Positions 1-10,960 are shown, counted from the stretch's first letter. The stretch: DNA of 64,000 bases from Desmodus rotundus (GCF_022682495.2 NC_071391.1:14297680-14361679), one strand, 5' to 3'. The notes: generated from the letters alone by a model not told the origin. A program made the numbers and translations.

Positions 1-86
1 CACCCAGGCATGTGCCCTGACCAGGAATTGACCCCGCAACCTTCCAGTCCACAAGTCGGTGCTCAATCCACTGAGCCACCCCTGCT
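1..86 (-). mobile_element. VES SINE fragment, cut by window edge
   Basis: Read on the minus strand, this matches the head and middle of the bat tRNA-derived VES SINE: a GGTGGCTCAGTGGATTGAGC-like A-box region followed by a CCAGTCAGGG-type segment. The A-rich tail lies outside the window to the left. The family is specific to bats, so the copy supports the organism call. It is an RNA polymerase III-type retroposon mobilised by L1 machinery and encodes no protein. Confidence 0.85.
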
Positions 87-317
87 TAGATTCAGACCTT
101 GTTACAGAGGGTGTGGCTGTTATATGAACGTGTAGTGGAGAATAAAATTGCCAGAGGGTGTGGGCCAGAGATTTCCATAGCAACAGCCCACTGGATGGCT
201 GCAAAACTTGTTAGAGGGTATAGATGGTCCATAGCTGGTTTACAGGTTCTGCCTGTCAACCAGCCAAGAAGCTTGTGTGTCAGCGGACCAAAGCTGGTCC
301 AGGAAGGTGGTCCATTG

Positions 318-540
318 CAGCAGTCCCCAGCCTTTTTGGCACCAGGGACCAGCTTTGCAGAAGACAATTTTTCCACAGATGGGGAGGGAAGTGGGGATGG
401 GGGTGGACAGGAGGCAGATCTTAGGTGGTAATTCGAATGAAGCTTTGCTCGCTGGCCTGCCACTCACTTCCTGCTGTGCAGCCTGGTTCCTAACAGGCCA
501 TGGACTGGTGCCGGCTCCGGTGCAGGGTTGGGGACCCCTG
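318..540 (-). mobile_element. hAT (MER1/Charlie-like) non-autonomous DNA transposon
   Basis: The ends are imperfect terminal inverted repeats: CAGCAGTCCCCAGCC on the left and GGTTGGGGACCCCTG on the right. The interior carries the 'ccagggaccagctttg' and 'ggcctgttaggaaccagg' type segments known from eutherian MER1-like elements. The flanking 8-mers gtccattg (310-317) and gtctcttg (541-548) agree at 6 of 8 positions, as expected for an aged hAT target duplication. No transposase is encoded. Confidence 0.7.
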
Positions 541-1500
541 GTCTCTTGGGTTTCTAGAGAACAAGTTGGAGAGTGAGTGCCACTAGGCCTCCTAAATACC
601 ACTGACAGCTGTGGAGATAAAATACACCAGAACCAGGAAGAGGATCTTCTTGCAATGGTCTTGCAGTGATGCCTACCCACCTGCCTCAGCACACTGTTAA
701 GATAAAATCGAACACAGTACTTAATGTCAGAGTCTAGCTCCAGTGTCACAAAGCCGGACAAAAAGGAGTGCATTTAGAGCTAAACAGCAATAAACTAGCA
801 TATGGACATTATGCATTTTCTGTTGTTGAATGCTGGATTTTGTTGGATTTCTTTCTAGAGTATTGGAATTTGTTCTAGCACACAGTTAAGTTATTTGAGA
901 TCCCTATGACTCGTTGAAACTTAATTTTAAGGTGTTTTTTTTTTTAAATGATGAGTCCAAAGCAGAGCTACTTTACTGCCACTACTAAACTGTGACCCTT
1001 ATGAGGACTCTATTCAATGTCCCATGTAATGTGAGGTGTCACCATTCTGGATGGTGGAAACATGGACAATTCCCCTCTCTGTGTGGACTCCTGGACTTGT
1101 CTGTTACTTTCCCATGGTAATTTCCATTGGTTCTTTCCTGGCCTCTGACCTTCGTAGAATTTCATCCTATGCATGTGTTAATTAGTACTCAGCCAAAGAC
1201 TCAAAGGGACTCCTTTTCAGATCTCTCTACCTCCTCCACAATTGATCTCTCTGCATGTCCCACTTCTCTGGTAACCTGACTCACAGATTTTAACTGCACT
1301 GATTTTCCTAAACTCTGATATCCACCTACTTAACTCAGTGAGACCGCTGGGCTCTATTTGCATTATCTGTCCTTGCACTGCAGTCTAGAAACTCTCCAGG
1401 CCTTTAGCTGGGACAGCCATAGGGCTCACTGCGTTTGTGTCGCTTCTTCAAAGCACAGTCCTGTGCAGTTTATTTTCCAATATCTGAAACCAGTCCTTCT
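541..1500. other. Unique sequence, no gene seen
   Basis: No repeat family, RNA gene or convincing exon was recognised. Composition is mildly AT-rich with one poly-T run near 935. Reading frames are short and without recognisable domains. Confidence 0.5.
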
Positions 1501-1542
1501 CTTCTTCCCATCCCTCCCCTCTTTCCTTGTTTCTTTTCCTTT

Positions 1543-1666
1543 CTTTCTCTCTCCCTCCCTCCCTCCCTCCCTCCCTCCCTCCCTCCCTCCCTCCCTCCCT
1601 TCCTTCCTTCCTTCCTTCCTTCCTTCCTTCCTTCCTTCCTTCCTTCCTTCTTTCCTTCCTTCCTTT
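1543..1666. repeat. Compound (CCCT)n / (TTCC)n microsatellite
   Basis: About twelve CCCT units (to ~1600) switch sharply to about sixteen TTCC units, with one TTTCC interruption near 1650. One strand is pure pyrimidine, so triplex (H-DNA) formation and length polymorphism are plausible. The Pro/Ser- and Gly/Arg/Lys-rich frames in this interval are products of the repeat, not proteins. Confidence 0.98.
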
Positions 1667-1754
1667 ATTGTACATTTTCCAAATTGTTTATGGTGATAGT
1701 GCAAATCCTGTGGAAGTTTAATCTTTCATGGCAGGAATAGACATCTCTTGTCAT

Positions 1755-3110
1755 GCATTTAAATTCTATATTTAAACATTTTCTTGATACGTTCCTTTTC
1801 ATATAATTTCACGTAGTCAATATTTGATTGGATTTACCCATATAGTTACCACTTTACTTCTTTTATCTCAGATCTTTTTTCTGGAATTTTGTTTTTTCCT
1901 TTTGTACAGCTTCCATTGAGAGTCTGCTAATATATCCATTTTTTTTAAATGAAACCCTTGATCTTTCAAGATATCTTCTGTGGGTATGAAATTTTGGTTT
2001 GATATTTATTTATTTTCTCAGCATGTTGAAAATAACATTTCATTTTCTTCTGGTTTCTATGACTGCTGATGAGAATCAGCCATCATCCAATGGTGCTTCT
2101 TCTAAAAATAATCAGTATTTTCTTTCTGGCTGCTTCAAAAAACTTCCCATTGACTTTGGAGTTTGAAGTTTTACTATGAGTCTCAATATGGGATTCTTTT
2201 TATTCATTCTTCTTGGATTCACTGGACTTTTGAATCTGAGGGTTGATGTTTTTCATCAGTTCGAAAAAGATCTCAGCCATTAGTTTTTAAAATATGCTGC
2301 GTGATTCATTCTTTTGCATTTTGCTCCTGGCACTCTAATTAGCCATATATTAGGCCTGCTTACTCAATTCTTCATTCTTTTTTGCCCCTTTAATAGTGTA
2401 TCTTTTTGCGTTTTGTGCTTAATGCTGGATCATTTCTTTGTAATTATTTTCTAGTTCACCGATTCCCTCTTTAGCTGTGTTTAATTTGCAGTTAAGTATG
2501 CTCACGCAGTATTTAATTTAGGTTATAATATTTTTTCATTTCTAGATTTTGTCTTTGTTTCTTTTTCAAATCTGCTTAGTTATTCTTTACTGATTCTTGT
2601 TCTTTGCACATATTTTAAGACATTTAAAAAATGTATTTTAAAATAGCACACATAATTATTTTCCAAGTTGTATGGTAAGTCCAGGACCTGAAACCCTTGC
2701 AAGTCTGTCCTACCGCCAGTTGTTTCTGTTGGTTCTCGGTCATGTTGCCTTGTTTCCTCATGTATTTGGTTAGTTTTGTCCTGTGGTTTGCTCATTTTGG
2801 GGGGGATTTCTATTTATGGAAATTTGTAAGACCTGGGATTGCAGAGGACTCTTCCAAAGAATATTTGTTTTTATTTTTTTCATCTGCCAGGCCATTGGGG
2901 GCACTTTCTGGCAGCAACCACTGTAAATTAAATTCTTGGTTTGTGGAGTTTGGGACCACCTAGGTTATGTAAATTCAGCTTACAAACTTGTGTAAGGGGT
3001 GGCTGGTGGTTCAAAATTCTTGATAGTTACTTTTTCCACTTTTTACTTAAGACAATCCACTTGCAATCCTCATAAAGGAGGGGTTGGTTGGTATTTCTCC
3101 TTTGTCCTTA
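1755..3110 (-). mobile_element. Old L1M-type LINE, 3' end, antisense
   Basis: This is T-rich sequence in the antisense orientation of an ancient L1 3' region. Recognisable stretches are the 'tctcagccattagtttt' block near 2272, the 'ctctaattagccatatatta' block near 2333, the 'ttctagttcaccgattccctc' region near 2450 and the 'tgtttcctcatgtatttggtta' region near 2750. Divergence is high and no ORF2 frame survives. The outer limits are approximate. Confidence 0.65.
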
Positions 3111-3405
3111 ACCTGAGAGTATAGCCCTTTGAAGTCTCAGCTATTTGAAGGAAGGAACTCCTATCAGACGCCCCACCTTGGGAATTCCCTTGGTTTTGTC
3201 AGCCTAGCCCTAGGATACCAGCAAAGCAAAACTCTGTCTCGGGGTTCAGTGAAATCCTCTGAGCAAACACAGCTGCTACTCTCCTTACCTCTTTGGTTCC
3301 TGCTTTCATTTATTGCATTTATTTTTTGTTTTTTAAATTTTTTTACCTCATGAATTATTTACTTTCTTGCCAGCTATCTGACATTTAAGGAGACTTTTTC
3401 TTATT
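3110..3405. other. No gene; possibly continuing old LINE sequence
   Basis: T-rich sequence without a recognisable boundary to the antisense L1M on the left. Nothing else can be supported. Confidence 0.35.
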
Positions 3406-3560
3406 TTATCCAGATATTTTTAATTGTTTTCAATAACAGGGTCATCCCAGGTATGTGGCACTTATTATTACCCCCAACTGTAGTACCAAGGTACCGTTTT
3501 TCAGTATCTAACACATAGTAGGTTCTCAGACACTGTTTGGCAAATAAATGAATGAACAAG
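3405..3560 (+). repeat. L2/MIR 3'-end fragment
   Basis: It ends in the typical 'taacacatagtaggttctcag ... aaataaatgaatgaa' pattern shared by the 3' ends of L2 and MIR, at about 3508-3560. Confidence 0.6.
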
Positions 3561-3948
3561 GGAATTAGTGAAGACCCATACACACAGTTCCGGCTGCATG
3601 AACTGTTAGCCATCCAGAAAATACCATGAAGTCGGGGACCTTGCCTGATGAGTTCACCACTTCCTGAGACTCTCTGTAATGACACATGTGGGGGTGTAGC
3701 TGATGTCAACTGGTCTTGAAATTGAGTGGCCTAGAGGCAACAGGAAATCTGTCCTCATGGGTGACACTTGCCCGGCTGCAGAGAGCAGCTTTCCAAATCT
3801 GTGGGCCTTTTGGGGTGATTGGTTTTCAAATGGTGGGGATGGGATTCAGTGACAATTTTCTACTCTTTTCCTTGCTCCCCTCGGGACTGTTGGCTGCAGA
3901 TCTCCTTCCACGCTGATGGGGTCCTGTCTTTGCTTTCAGTGCTGTGAC
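3560..3948. other. Unique sequence, no gene seen
   Basis: No repeat or exon was recognised. Confidence 0.4.
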
Positions 3949-4107
3949 CCAAGCTCTTGCAGCTCCAAGTGTGGTTTATGCCCCAGCAGCATCGGTCTCA
4001 CCTGGGCGCCCGTTAGAAAGGTAGAATCTTGGGCCCCATTCAGACTACTGATTCAGAATCTTCATTTAAGGTAAGCTCTCCAAGATGATTCATGTGCACA
4101 TGATCCT
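3949..4107 (+). mobile_element. MER5-like hAT remnant
   Basis: It follows the MER5 pattern: 'tccaagtgtggt', 'cagcagcatcggtctcacctggg', 'gttagaaaggtagaatcttgggcccca', 'ctgattcagaatct' and 'ccaagatgattcatgtgcac'. It is a short non-autonomous DNA transposon common to placental mammals. The terminal repeats are eroded. Confidence 0.75.
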
Positions 4108-5463
4108 TTGATAAACACAGCTCTAACCCCATGTGTGTGTGCAACACATGGATTCCAGTTGTGCAGCAAGGAGCTGATTCGTATAACCTTCAGGCAGCCA
4201 TGTAGGATGACCAACTCATTTCAGCTTGCCTGGGACTTGCCCAATTTTAGCACTGAAAGAACCACATCGCTGGGAACCTCTCAGTCCCAGGCAAACTGGG
4301 ATGGTGTGTCCCCTCACCAGACAGAGCCCAGGCATCCTGGCCTCTCACAAGGAGGTAGAGCAGGCCCTGTGGTTCCCACAGGCTTCAGGATGACCAGCCA
4401 CGTCTGGTACCATGTTTGGCTGGGCGTGGCTAAGGGGGCGCTTAGCCACCTGGACACCTGTGTCAGCAGCCACCTGTAGGACACCTTCCTGGTGTCCTGG
4501 TGCACGGTGCCTGGTCCAGTGTGGGCCAGGTCACGAAAGGGGTGATCAAGAAGCTGGTCAGGATCTCCACGGGGAAGCAGCTCTAGGAGAAGGCTCTACA
4601 CCCCTGACTTCGCATAAGGCAGCAACTACAGCCCACCTGCAGGTGGGGTGTCTTGTTAGTGGCATCTGTGTTCTGCAGGGAGAGAACTCCAACAATATGT
4701 GCCTTCTCTGCAGATTAGAGCATCATCATTATTTTGAAATACTCGATATGAAATGTTTGATTGTATTCACAATCCATTCACATTGTAACAAGAAATCTCA
4801 ACATGACATTTGTGAAGGAAAGAAGAGCTGTTAGATTCTTTTCATATAATTTCAAGTGTTATATATTTTTGAATGGCTATGAAATGGTCTTACATTTTTT
4901 ATTGTGTACTTGTGTGAACAAGTTTCCTATCGATAGTGACTTTCAAGAATTTCAAGAGATCATCATTAAAAAGCCCCCATCAAGAACTGAGTATGGCCAT
5001 TTCACACGTAAAGCCTGATATTAAAAAAAAAACGTGTTCATGGAAGAATGCTCAAGTTTCTTATTAAATGTTTTGAAGATTTTATTGGGAAGTTTTGTAC
5101 ATATTCAATATTTAATATTCTCCCTATTTCTTTGTACTCATTTTTTCTTATAAAAATTATATAATATAAAGAAAATATAATATTAAATTTTTTTCCCACC
5201 CCATCTCCAATAGATGCTCTGAAGTTGCCTGCAGGTTACCCTAAAGCATTGTGCAAATTTTACCGTCTTCTCTGCGTGCTGAGGTTTGAGGTACCTGGGG
5301 AGTTTTACTGTAAGCCCCTGGCTCTCCACTTCTCTGAACTCTCCCAGGCCCCTGTGCCCACTGGGGCAGAGAACAAGATGGCCGACAACACCCCCCAAGA
5401 CTCTCCCTCCCCCTCCTCCCCTCCCATATTCCCCTGTCTGTGAGGGACCCCTTCTTTAGAGAA
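4108..5463. other. No gene seen; unassigned sequence
   Basis: The first part is GC-moderate with several short overlapping frames. The part from about 4690 to 5190 is AT-rich with an A-run near 5025, and may be a very old transposon relic, but no family can be named. A pyrimidine-rich stretch lies at 5400-5440. Confidence 0.4.
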
Positions 5464-5545
5464 AATCTCAGCTACCTCAAATGGTTGCTATGGCAACCCT
5501 AGAGCTGGGAGGAGCAGGGGTGGCCTGACTTGCAGATGGGCTTTC
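5464..5545 (+). promoter_or_regulatory. X-box (RFX-type) palindrome segment, copy 1
   Basis: The block contains ggttgctatggcaacc at 5483-5498, an inverted repeat matching the consensus bound by RFX winged-helix factors (GTNRCC N0-3 RGYAAC). The surrounding sequence is related to 19003-19080: 29 of 34 bases match without gaps over 5464-5497, followed by weaker similarity. It is either part of an unnamed dispersed repeat or one of two related regulatory elements. In vivo binding cannot be judged from sequence. Confidence 0.5.
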
Positions 5546-5830
5546 ATGGCAAAGCTGCACCTTTTCGGGGGCAAAATTATGATGGTGGGCAGATGGGTCA
5601 AAGTACTCAGGGGCCTCAGACCTGCCAGGGACATGTCCTGGCCTTGGGTCCCCCAGACACCTGGTTCCCACACTTCACAGAGGCCTCAGGTTTATTCATT
5701 CTGTGACAATACTCTCTGATCACAGCTGGTTTCAACTGGCTTTTCCTCTAAGGCCCCAGGGGTACATCTTGCCTCAACTGTTAGCAGCTCACACTTGACT
5801 TTGGCCTCCAGAGTTTTGTAGTGGGACTTG
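5546..5830. other. Unique sequence, no gene seen
   Basis: Nothing assignable was found. Confidence 0.4.
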
Positions 5831-5834
5831 ACGG

Positions 5835-6060
5835 TTCCAGGTGCTGTGGGCCTTGTGCCAGGGCTTTGGGGCTAGAAAGATGTGGGTTCAAGCCTTGGCT
5901 CTGCCACTTACTAGCGCTGGGATTGGGCAGAACATTGAACCATGCTGAGCCTCAGTCTTGCACACAAATGATGGCTATGCCCGACCCATCTCCTAGCGTG
6001 GTCGAGCGTGAGTTCCTGCTTTGAGCTCTCAGCCCAGCTCCTCGCCTGCAGTAAGTCCCA
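5835..6060 (+). repeat. MIR SINE
   Basis: MIR core features are in order: 'gtgggttcaagccttggctctgccacttact', then a degenerate 'ttgggcagaacattgaacc', then 'tgagcctcagtct'. Old, diverged copy. Confidence 0.8.
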
Positions 6061-6229
6061 GATTAACGAAGATTGCTACTGTTTTCCCCTCTGCTCCCTG
6101 AGTCACTCACTCTTTAGTTCTCTTCTCTTCTTTCCTTCTCTTCTCCTGTAGCTGTGACCTCTTTAGCTCTTTATGTAAACCTGACTCTCACAGTAAACAG
6201 AACCCTGTAGCAGAAAAAACCCTCAAACT

Positions 6230-6830
6230 TTATGCACATAAACCAATAAGTCTGAGCAAAGTGAAGGTAATTAATAAATGAAACCACTAGGCAATACCCA
6301 AGAGGGCTTATTATGGAAGAAAGCAGCCTTCGCAGCTGCACACGCGGGCTTGTACGCTCAGCTCAGCATTTGGAAGCTCCGCCCCGCCTGTCAGTGGCCT
6401 TCGGGGACTGACGCTGTGGCCGCCCTCTTTGAATGTGTGGCTGGAGGGGAATTTAGCCTGTTTGTTTTAAAGTTTGTTTTTTGGCAGTAAACTAATAATA
6501 ACTGGTGAGTAACACATAACATTGATATTGTTGTCCTTGATGCTTTGTAAGCAAATTTAAAAACACCAACAGCGTTCCGGGTCGGGCTCCCGGGGAAGCG
6601 GCCTGAAGCCAGCTGCGCAGGCAGGACGTCTGTCAGCGCATGCCCCGCTTGCAGCCCCTTTCTCTGTGCCGGGCGCGCTCGACGAATTTGCTTTTATTTT
6701 TGTGATTTTATGAAGCCTACGTTATTTCATGTACATGTATGTTAATTTATGTAAGTAGTGTAAATAGTTTTGCGCTAAAAATCTGATTCTATTTTTTCCT
6801 TCTCTCGGTGTTATGGTTTTACAGGTCTAT
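6230..6830. promoter_or_regulatory. CpG-dense island inside AT-rich block; candidate regulatory element
   Basis: Positions 6571-6687 hold about 14 CpG dinucleotides in roughly 117 bases, unlike the CpG-poor surroundings. They are flanked by AT-rich, repeat-free sequence with TAATTA and ATTAATAAATG motifs near 6265 and TTAATTTATG near 6743. Such density in otherwise methylation-depleted DNA suggests an unmethylated element (enhancer or weak promoter), but no start site, TATA box or exon is visible. Conservation is untested. Confidence 0.4.
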
Positions 6831-7620
6831 CCAGGTTTCCGTGTGCACCTCCGGGAGGGGCCCCCAATTGCTGAATCCTCCGCATTTATTCCTCCCTCAG
6901 CAATGGAGGCCTAGACCGCTCTGAACCTCCTGGTCCCCCCTTCCTGGCCTCAGACAGCCCTACAGTGGAGATCCTCGCCTTCTCCTTCAGATCTGTGTGA
7001 CGATTTCTCTTGGATCTATATCCAGGAGTGAATTTCTGGTAGAGGTGTATATACATACTTAATTTGGCTAAATACACTTTCACTTTCCATTCTTAAAGGG
7101 CTCTGCACTCATCAAGCCCTGGGGCTCACTAGATGATGAAATTTCTCAACTAGAAGACACTAGAATATGACTTAAGATTTTTTCTTTTGAGGCACTTGGC
7201 CCGTCACACAGAACACAGGAGATGGATTCAGGCCACTGGAATTCAGTTTACACACTTTGAGTGGAAGGCCCAGACCTGAACTTGCCTTTACCTTGGCGTT
7301 TGCACTCCGAAGTCGTGCATTCTTGACATCTCACGTGTGTCTCTTCAGGGCAGGGTCTGGTTCACACTAAGGAGCCCTGAGCGATGCGTGAGCCCTCTTC
7401 AAACGGATCTGGGTCAGAACCCCCAAGATGCTTGTCAGTGCGTCTGTGTGTTGTGAAGGAGAACATCAGCGGCCTGGCCAACCTTACTTCTCTCTCCAGC
7501 CCCGGTCTTTCGGGACCATCACCTATCAGCAGATGAGATTCATTTGGTGGGATGTGCTCCCCCAGCAGGCTCCAGCTTTCTGCCAGCAGCTCCTCCCTGG
7601 AAGCTGAGGCCTGGGGGGTG
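6830..7620. other. Unique sequence, no gene seen
   Basis: No recognisable repeat, RNA or exon. Frames are short on both strands. Confidence 0.4.
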
Positions 7621-7624
7621 GGAG

Positions 7625-7987
7625 TTGTCTTAGTTCTGGCTGTTGTAACCAAATACCATAAACTAGCTGGCTTATACAAAACAGAAATCTATTTTTCATG
7701 GTTCAGGAGGCTGGAAGTCCACGGTCAGGGCGCCAGCACAACTGGGGTGTGCTGAGGGCGCCCTTCTGCGTCGCTGACTGCTGACTTCTAGTTGTGCCCT
7801 CACAGGGCAGAGAGGGAGGGAGAGCGAGCTTCTGGCCTCTTCCTGCCAGAGCACTAATCCCATTCACCTGGGCCCCACCCTTACGGCCCACTTGCCTCCC
7901 CAAGACCCCAGTTCCAGACACCTTCACGCTGGGGATGAGATTTCAGGATATGCTCTTCTGGCGGACGTGGACATTCCGGCCATAACA
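7625..7987 (-). mobile_element. Solo MaLR-type LTR (MST/MLT-like)
   Basis: On the minus strand it runs from TGTTATGGCC... to ...CTAAGACA, the TG...CA ends of a mammalian apparent-LTR retrotransposon. The 'ttcaggaggctggaagtcca' and 'aaccaaataccataaact' segments are characteristic. Possible 5-bp target duplications gggag occur at 7620-7624 and 7988-7992. It is a solo LTR with no internal genes. Confidence 0.75.
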
Positions 7988-8329
7988 GGGAGCTTTGTTG
8001 CTCGCTGCAGCTCTTCCAGCAAAAATGGATTGCTGTTGCTCTGTTCCTCTCAAGCTGGAGGGAGCAGTGAGCAATGTCCCAGACATTGTGTGGCCTTAGA
8101 CAATAGCCACAGGTGTCCAGATAGTCTTTATACCATTTGTTTTTAAACGAGAAAACTATAATAGCTTTAAATCTTCCTGTTTGAAATCAGAGTATCTGGG
8201 GTTCCAGCCCATCCAGCCATTCATTCCCAAATCCCCAGTAGGGTTTACGGAAGTTGGCCACATGCATCTGGACTTCCTAAGGCCAGCTGTCCACCTCCCA
8301 GGCCACCCTTTGTATGGCAGAGGGAAAGG

Positions 8330-8545
8330 ATTAGGGTGTTCAGGTTCCGGAGTCAGACAGTCCTGGGTACACACCTGCTCCGCTGCTTATACTCTGTGAC
8401 CTTGGCCAAGCCACTTCGTGTCTCCAAGCCTCAGTTTCCCCATCTGCAAGATGCTGCTGAAATCACCCATCTGAAGATTAGATGAGCTAATAGTTATCAA
8501 GCCATCTAGCTGGTGCCTGGCACTTGACAAGAAATAAATGGACGG
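8330..8545 (+). repeat. MIR SINE
   Basis: A good match in order: 'ggagtcagacagtcctggg', 'ctctgtgaccttggccaagccactt', 'aagcctcagtttccccatctgcaagatg' and 'ctggtgcctggcactt'. Confidence 0.9.
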
Positions 8546-8599
8546 AATTTCAAAAAGCAGCCCAGGGGATCCTGGGATGCAGGCAAGTTTAAAGAAATA

Positions 8600-8700
8600 C
8601 AGCAATCAGTAAGTATCTCCTTAGTGTGCCAGGCACTGTGTCAGATACCTCAACACCTTGCACCGTGTCCTGCTTACCTGGATGAAGGCTGCTGAGGGAC
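8600..8700 (-). repeat. MIR fragment
   Basis: Antisense 3' part: 'agtgtgccaggcactgtgtcagatacctcaacacctt'. A short GAGGAT tandem (8716-8742) follows. Confidence 0.65.
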
Positions 8701-8854
8701 TTGGGCAGCCATCGAGGATGAGGATGAGGATGAGGAGAAGAGGAAGGGCTTAGACAGGCCCGGCAATGGGGTTTCCTCTCTAGCCTCCGGTGTAAGAGGT
8801 GACTTTAAAATGTTTATTTGCTAAATGTTTATTTACTGAGTTGCAAATATTGGA

Positions 8855-9150
8855 ACCCAGTATGACTAGCTTAAGCAGAAAAGGAGATTTAAACTCTAGG
8901 AGATAACGTGCAGACTGGTCGGGAGGGCGGGAGACACAGACTTGTGGGGGGGCTTCCAGGAGAGACTCAGAACCAAAGTGCAGCACTGGATGGATGGGGA
9001 AGGCGTCGCTGCGGCCAACAAGCTGGGTGCCAGGAGCTGACCTCACCGAAGTCATGGTTTCTTCAGCCCCCGAAGCTGACGTTGTGCCTGAGGCCGCCCT
9101 GAAAGCCGGACCACACGGCAGAAGTCCATGCTTGTTTCTGGAGTTCAGTT
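8855..9150 (-). repeat. Possible LTR remnant (ERVL/MaLR type)
   Basis: 'actagcttaagcagaaaaggagattta' resembles the antisense end of the same LTR-like family seen at 10560 and 27440. It is too diverged for a firm assignment. Confidence 0.35.
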
Positions 9151-9239
9151 CTGAATCAGGGATTCTCAGGGCAGAGCCCAAGTCACGTGTGTGCATGTCC
9201 TTGCTTCCTTGGGGCCTGGGAATTGAGCTTTGAAATATA

Positions 9240-9368
9240 CAGGGTGGAGCAAAAGTAGGTTTACAGTTGTGAGTATGTGGAACACAGAGTTTATTCTTGT
9301 ATTGTTATTCATTAATTATTGTATTATTTACCTATGAACAACTGTAAACCTACTTTTGCCCCACACAG
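9240..9368. mobile_element. Short mariner-type MITE with intact terminal repeats
   Basis: A 129-bp element lies between TA dinucleotides (9238-9239 and 9369-9370). Its 31-bp terminal inverted repeats (9240-9270 and 9338-9368) match at 28 of 31 positions, sharing the block GCAAAAGTAGGTTTACAGTT. The 67-bp interior is AT-rich and non-coding. TA duplication and TIR length fit Tc1/mariner. No transposase is present, so it would have been mobilised in trans. The high TIR identity implies a younger insertion than the surrounding MIR and L2 copies. Confidence 0.9.
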
Positions 9369-9370
9369 TA

Positions 9371-10020
9371 TGTGAGAAGGCAGACCTCAGAGGGAATTTC
9401 TCAAAATGAAAAGATTTTCAAAGGATGGACGATGTGCAGCCACCAATGTGGCCGTGTCCCTATGGCCCTCCTCAAAGTACCAAGTACAGAACGTGGGGCA
9501 CGTGAGGGGCTGCACCAGCTCTGAGAGCTACTCACTGTCCAGTGGGGGAGACAGGAGTCCACACAAGCAACAGCGCAGGTGAGGGAGTGACACCTGTCCA
9601 GAGTGTCCAGAGCAGGCGGTTTCCCACGTGGCAGGTCTCGGGTGTGGAGACAGGGCAGGGGCAGGGCTACCTCGGGCAGAGGCCGCACTTCGTCTTCCTC
9701 TCTGGCCCCTTCATATTCCTGTGAGGTACCAGCCCCAAGGCTCGGTGACCTCCCAGCTTGTCTAACACTGAGAGTTCTCTGGAGGACTCCACAGAGGCGG
9801 GGAGGGATGATATGGGCTGACCCCCAGAGCTGTACAACTGGGACATCTGGATCCCCAACCGCTGGCTTCTTCCCTGGGGAAGCTGAGTCAACTGCTACTA
9901 CCTTTTCCTCAAGTTCCCACCTGCCCACATGGAATGCATCTCAGAGCAGACCCAGAGAGGTGCCCCAGAGCTCTCTCCTTAGGAAACAATAGCCCGGAGG
10001 GGACAGTTTAGGGTGGTAGG
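9371..10020. other. Unique GC-moderate sequence, no gene seen
   Basis: Two antiparallel frames of 129-175 codons overlap here, but neither shows a domain, and codon use on the two strands is equally unremarkable. Confidence 0.45.
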
Positions 10021-10024
10021 AAGA

Positions 10025-10215
10025 ATGGAAAGGCTTTGGAGTCTGGCAGACTTTCTTTTGACTGCTGGTTCCTTCTCCCTTTGGAGTGACCTGGGGCAAG
10101 TGTCTTTCTGTCCTAACCTCTATGCCAGACATTTACATATTTCTTCCATGGGGTTATCATGAGATCAAATGTGATAACCTATGTACCTGGTAGAATTTCC
10201 TACCTCTGAGTAGGC
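10025..10215 (+). repeat. MIR SINE
   Basis: 'tttggagtctggcagac', 'gagtgacctggggcaagtgtctttctgtcc' and 'ggttatcatgagatcaaatgtgataa' follow MIR order. Confidence 0.75.
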
Positions 10216-10559
10216 TGGATCCCAAGCTCTTCTGTCTGTTTCTCTCTCAGAGAAACAGAACAGTTGCAAAGTAGTCCCCCTGAGCCAGTCCACAGGTCAG
10301 GATGGACTCAAATGCAATGACTTAGAAAGGCAGAAATTTTAAATGTCCTGAAAAAAGATGGGAATGATAGACAAATCTGAGGAATGATATACATGACTCA
10401 TGGTGTGGGACTCTAGAGGGGAAGACTGCTCAAGAAAGTGTTGGGAAGTCCCAAAGAATGCAATTTCGACCACTCGATTCTGAATAATTCAGTGAGGATC
10501 AGAAGAATGGTGTCTAAAGACATCAGGCTTAGAAAGGGCAAGTTCAAAGAGGGAAGAAA
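10216..10559. other. Unassigned sequence
   Basis: No recognisable feature was seen. Confidence 0.4.
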
Positions 10560-10960
10560 AGATACAAGTAACAGAAACCCTCCTTCAAGCTGGATTAAAC
10601 TAAAAGGGACTTAGTTGAAAAGTATAGGGGTTGTTCTGGTTTCAGGTATGGTTTGATTCAGGAGCTCAGATGATGTTATGGGACACAGCATAGGAGTCCA
10701 TGCTGGCTGTGTTCTCACACAGGAGCTCCTCCCATGATCGCCAGTTCCCGATTTACATGCTCCCAGGTCCTAGTCCAGCAGGAGACGGAGGCGAGCAGTC
10801 CTAGGAGATGTCTGATGGGGTGGATTGGTTCACATGGCCATTACTGAACTAGGCAAGGAAGGCAATGTTTTCGTTGACCCAGTTGGCATCATATGCCCTC
10901 CAGCGGGGGTGGGGACAGGCTGAAGTCAACACCAGCCCTGTGCCTGAACTGAGAACCAGA
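10560..10960 (-). mobile_element. Probable ERVL/MaLR-type LTR remnant
   Basis: In the antisense direction it has the order 'aagctggattaaactaaaagggacttagttgaaaagtataggg', 'tggtttcaggtatggtttgattcaggagctcagatgatg' and 'ggattggttcacatggcc', a pattern shared with 27440-27850 and 62150-62640. The family is common in placental genomes but I cannot name the subfamily. Confidence 0.5.

Noticed and set aside
1358..1740. Pro/Ser-rich and Glu/Gly/Arg/Lys-rich frames on both strands
   Set aside because: They are translations of the CCCT/TTCC microsatellite in each frame.
4400..4640. Possible processed pseudogene (stretch reading VTKGVIKKLVRISTGKQ in one frame)
   Set aside because: Only a short coding-like run, with stops on both sides and no parent gene recognised; left unassigned.
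9401..9992. Overlapping 175- and 129-codon frames on opposite strands
   Set aside because: No domain, splice context or homology seen; mutually overlapping chance frames in GC-moderate DNA.
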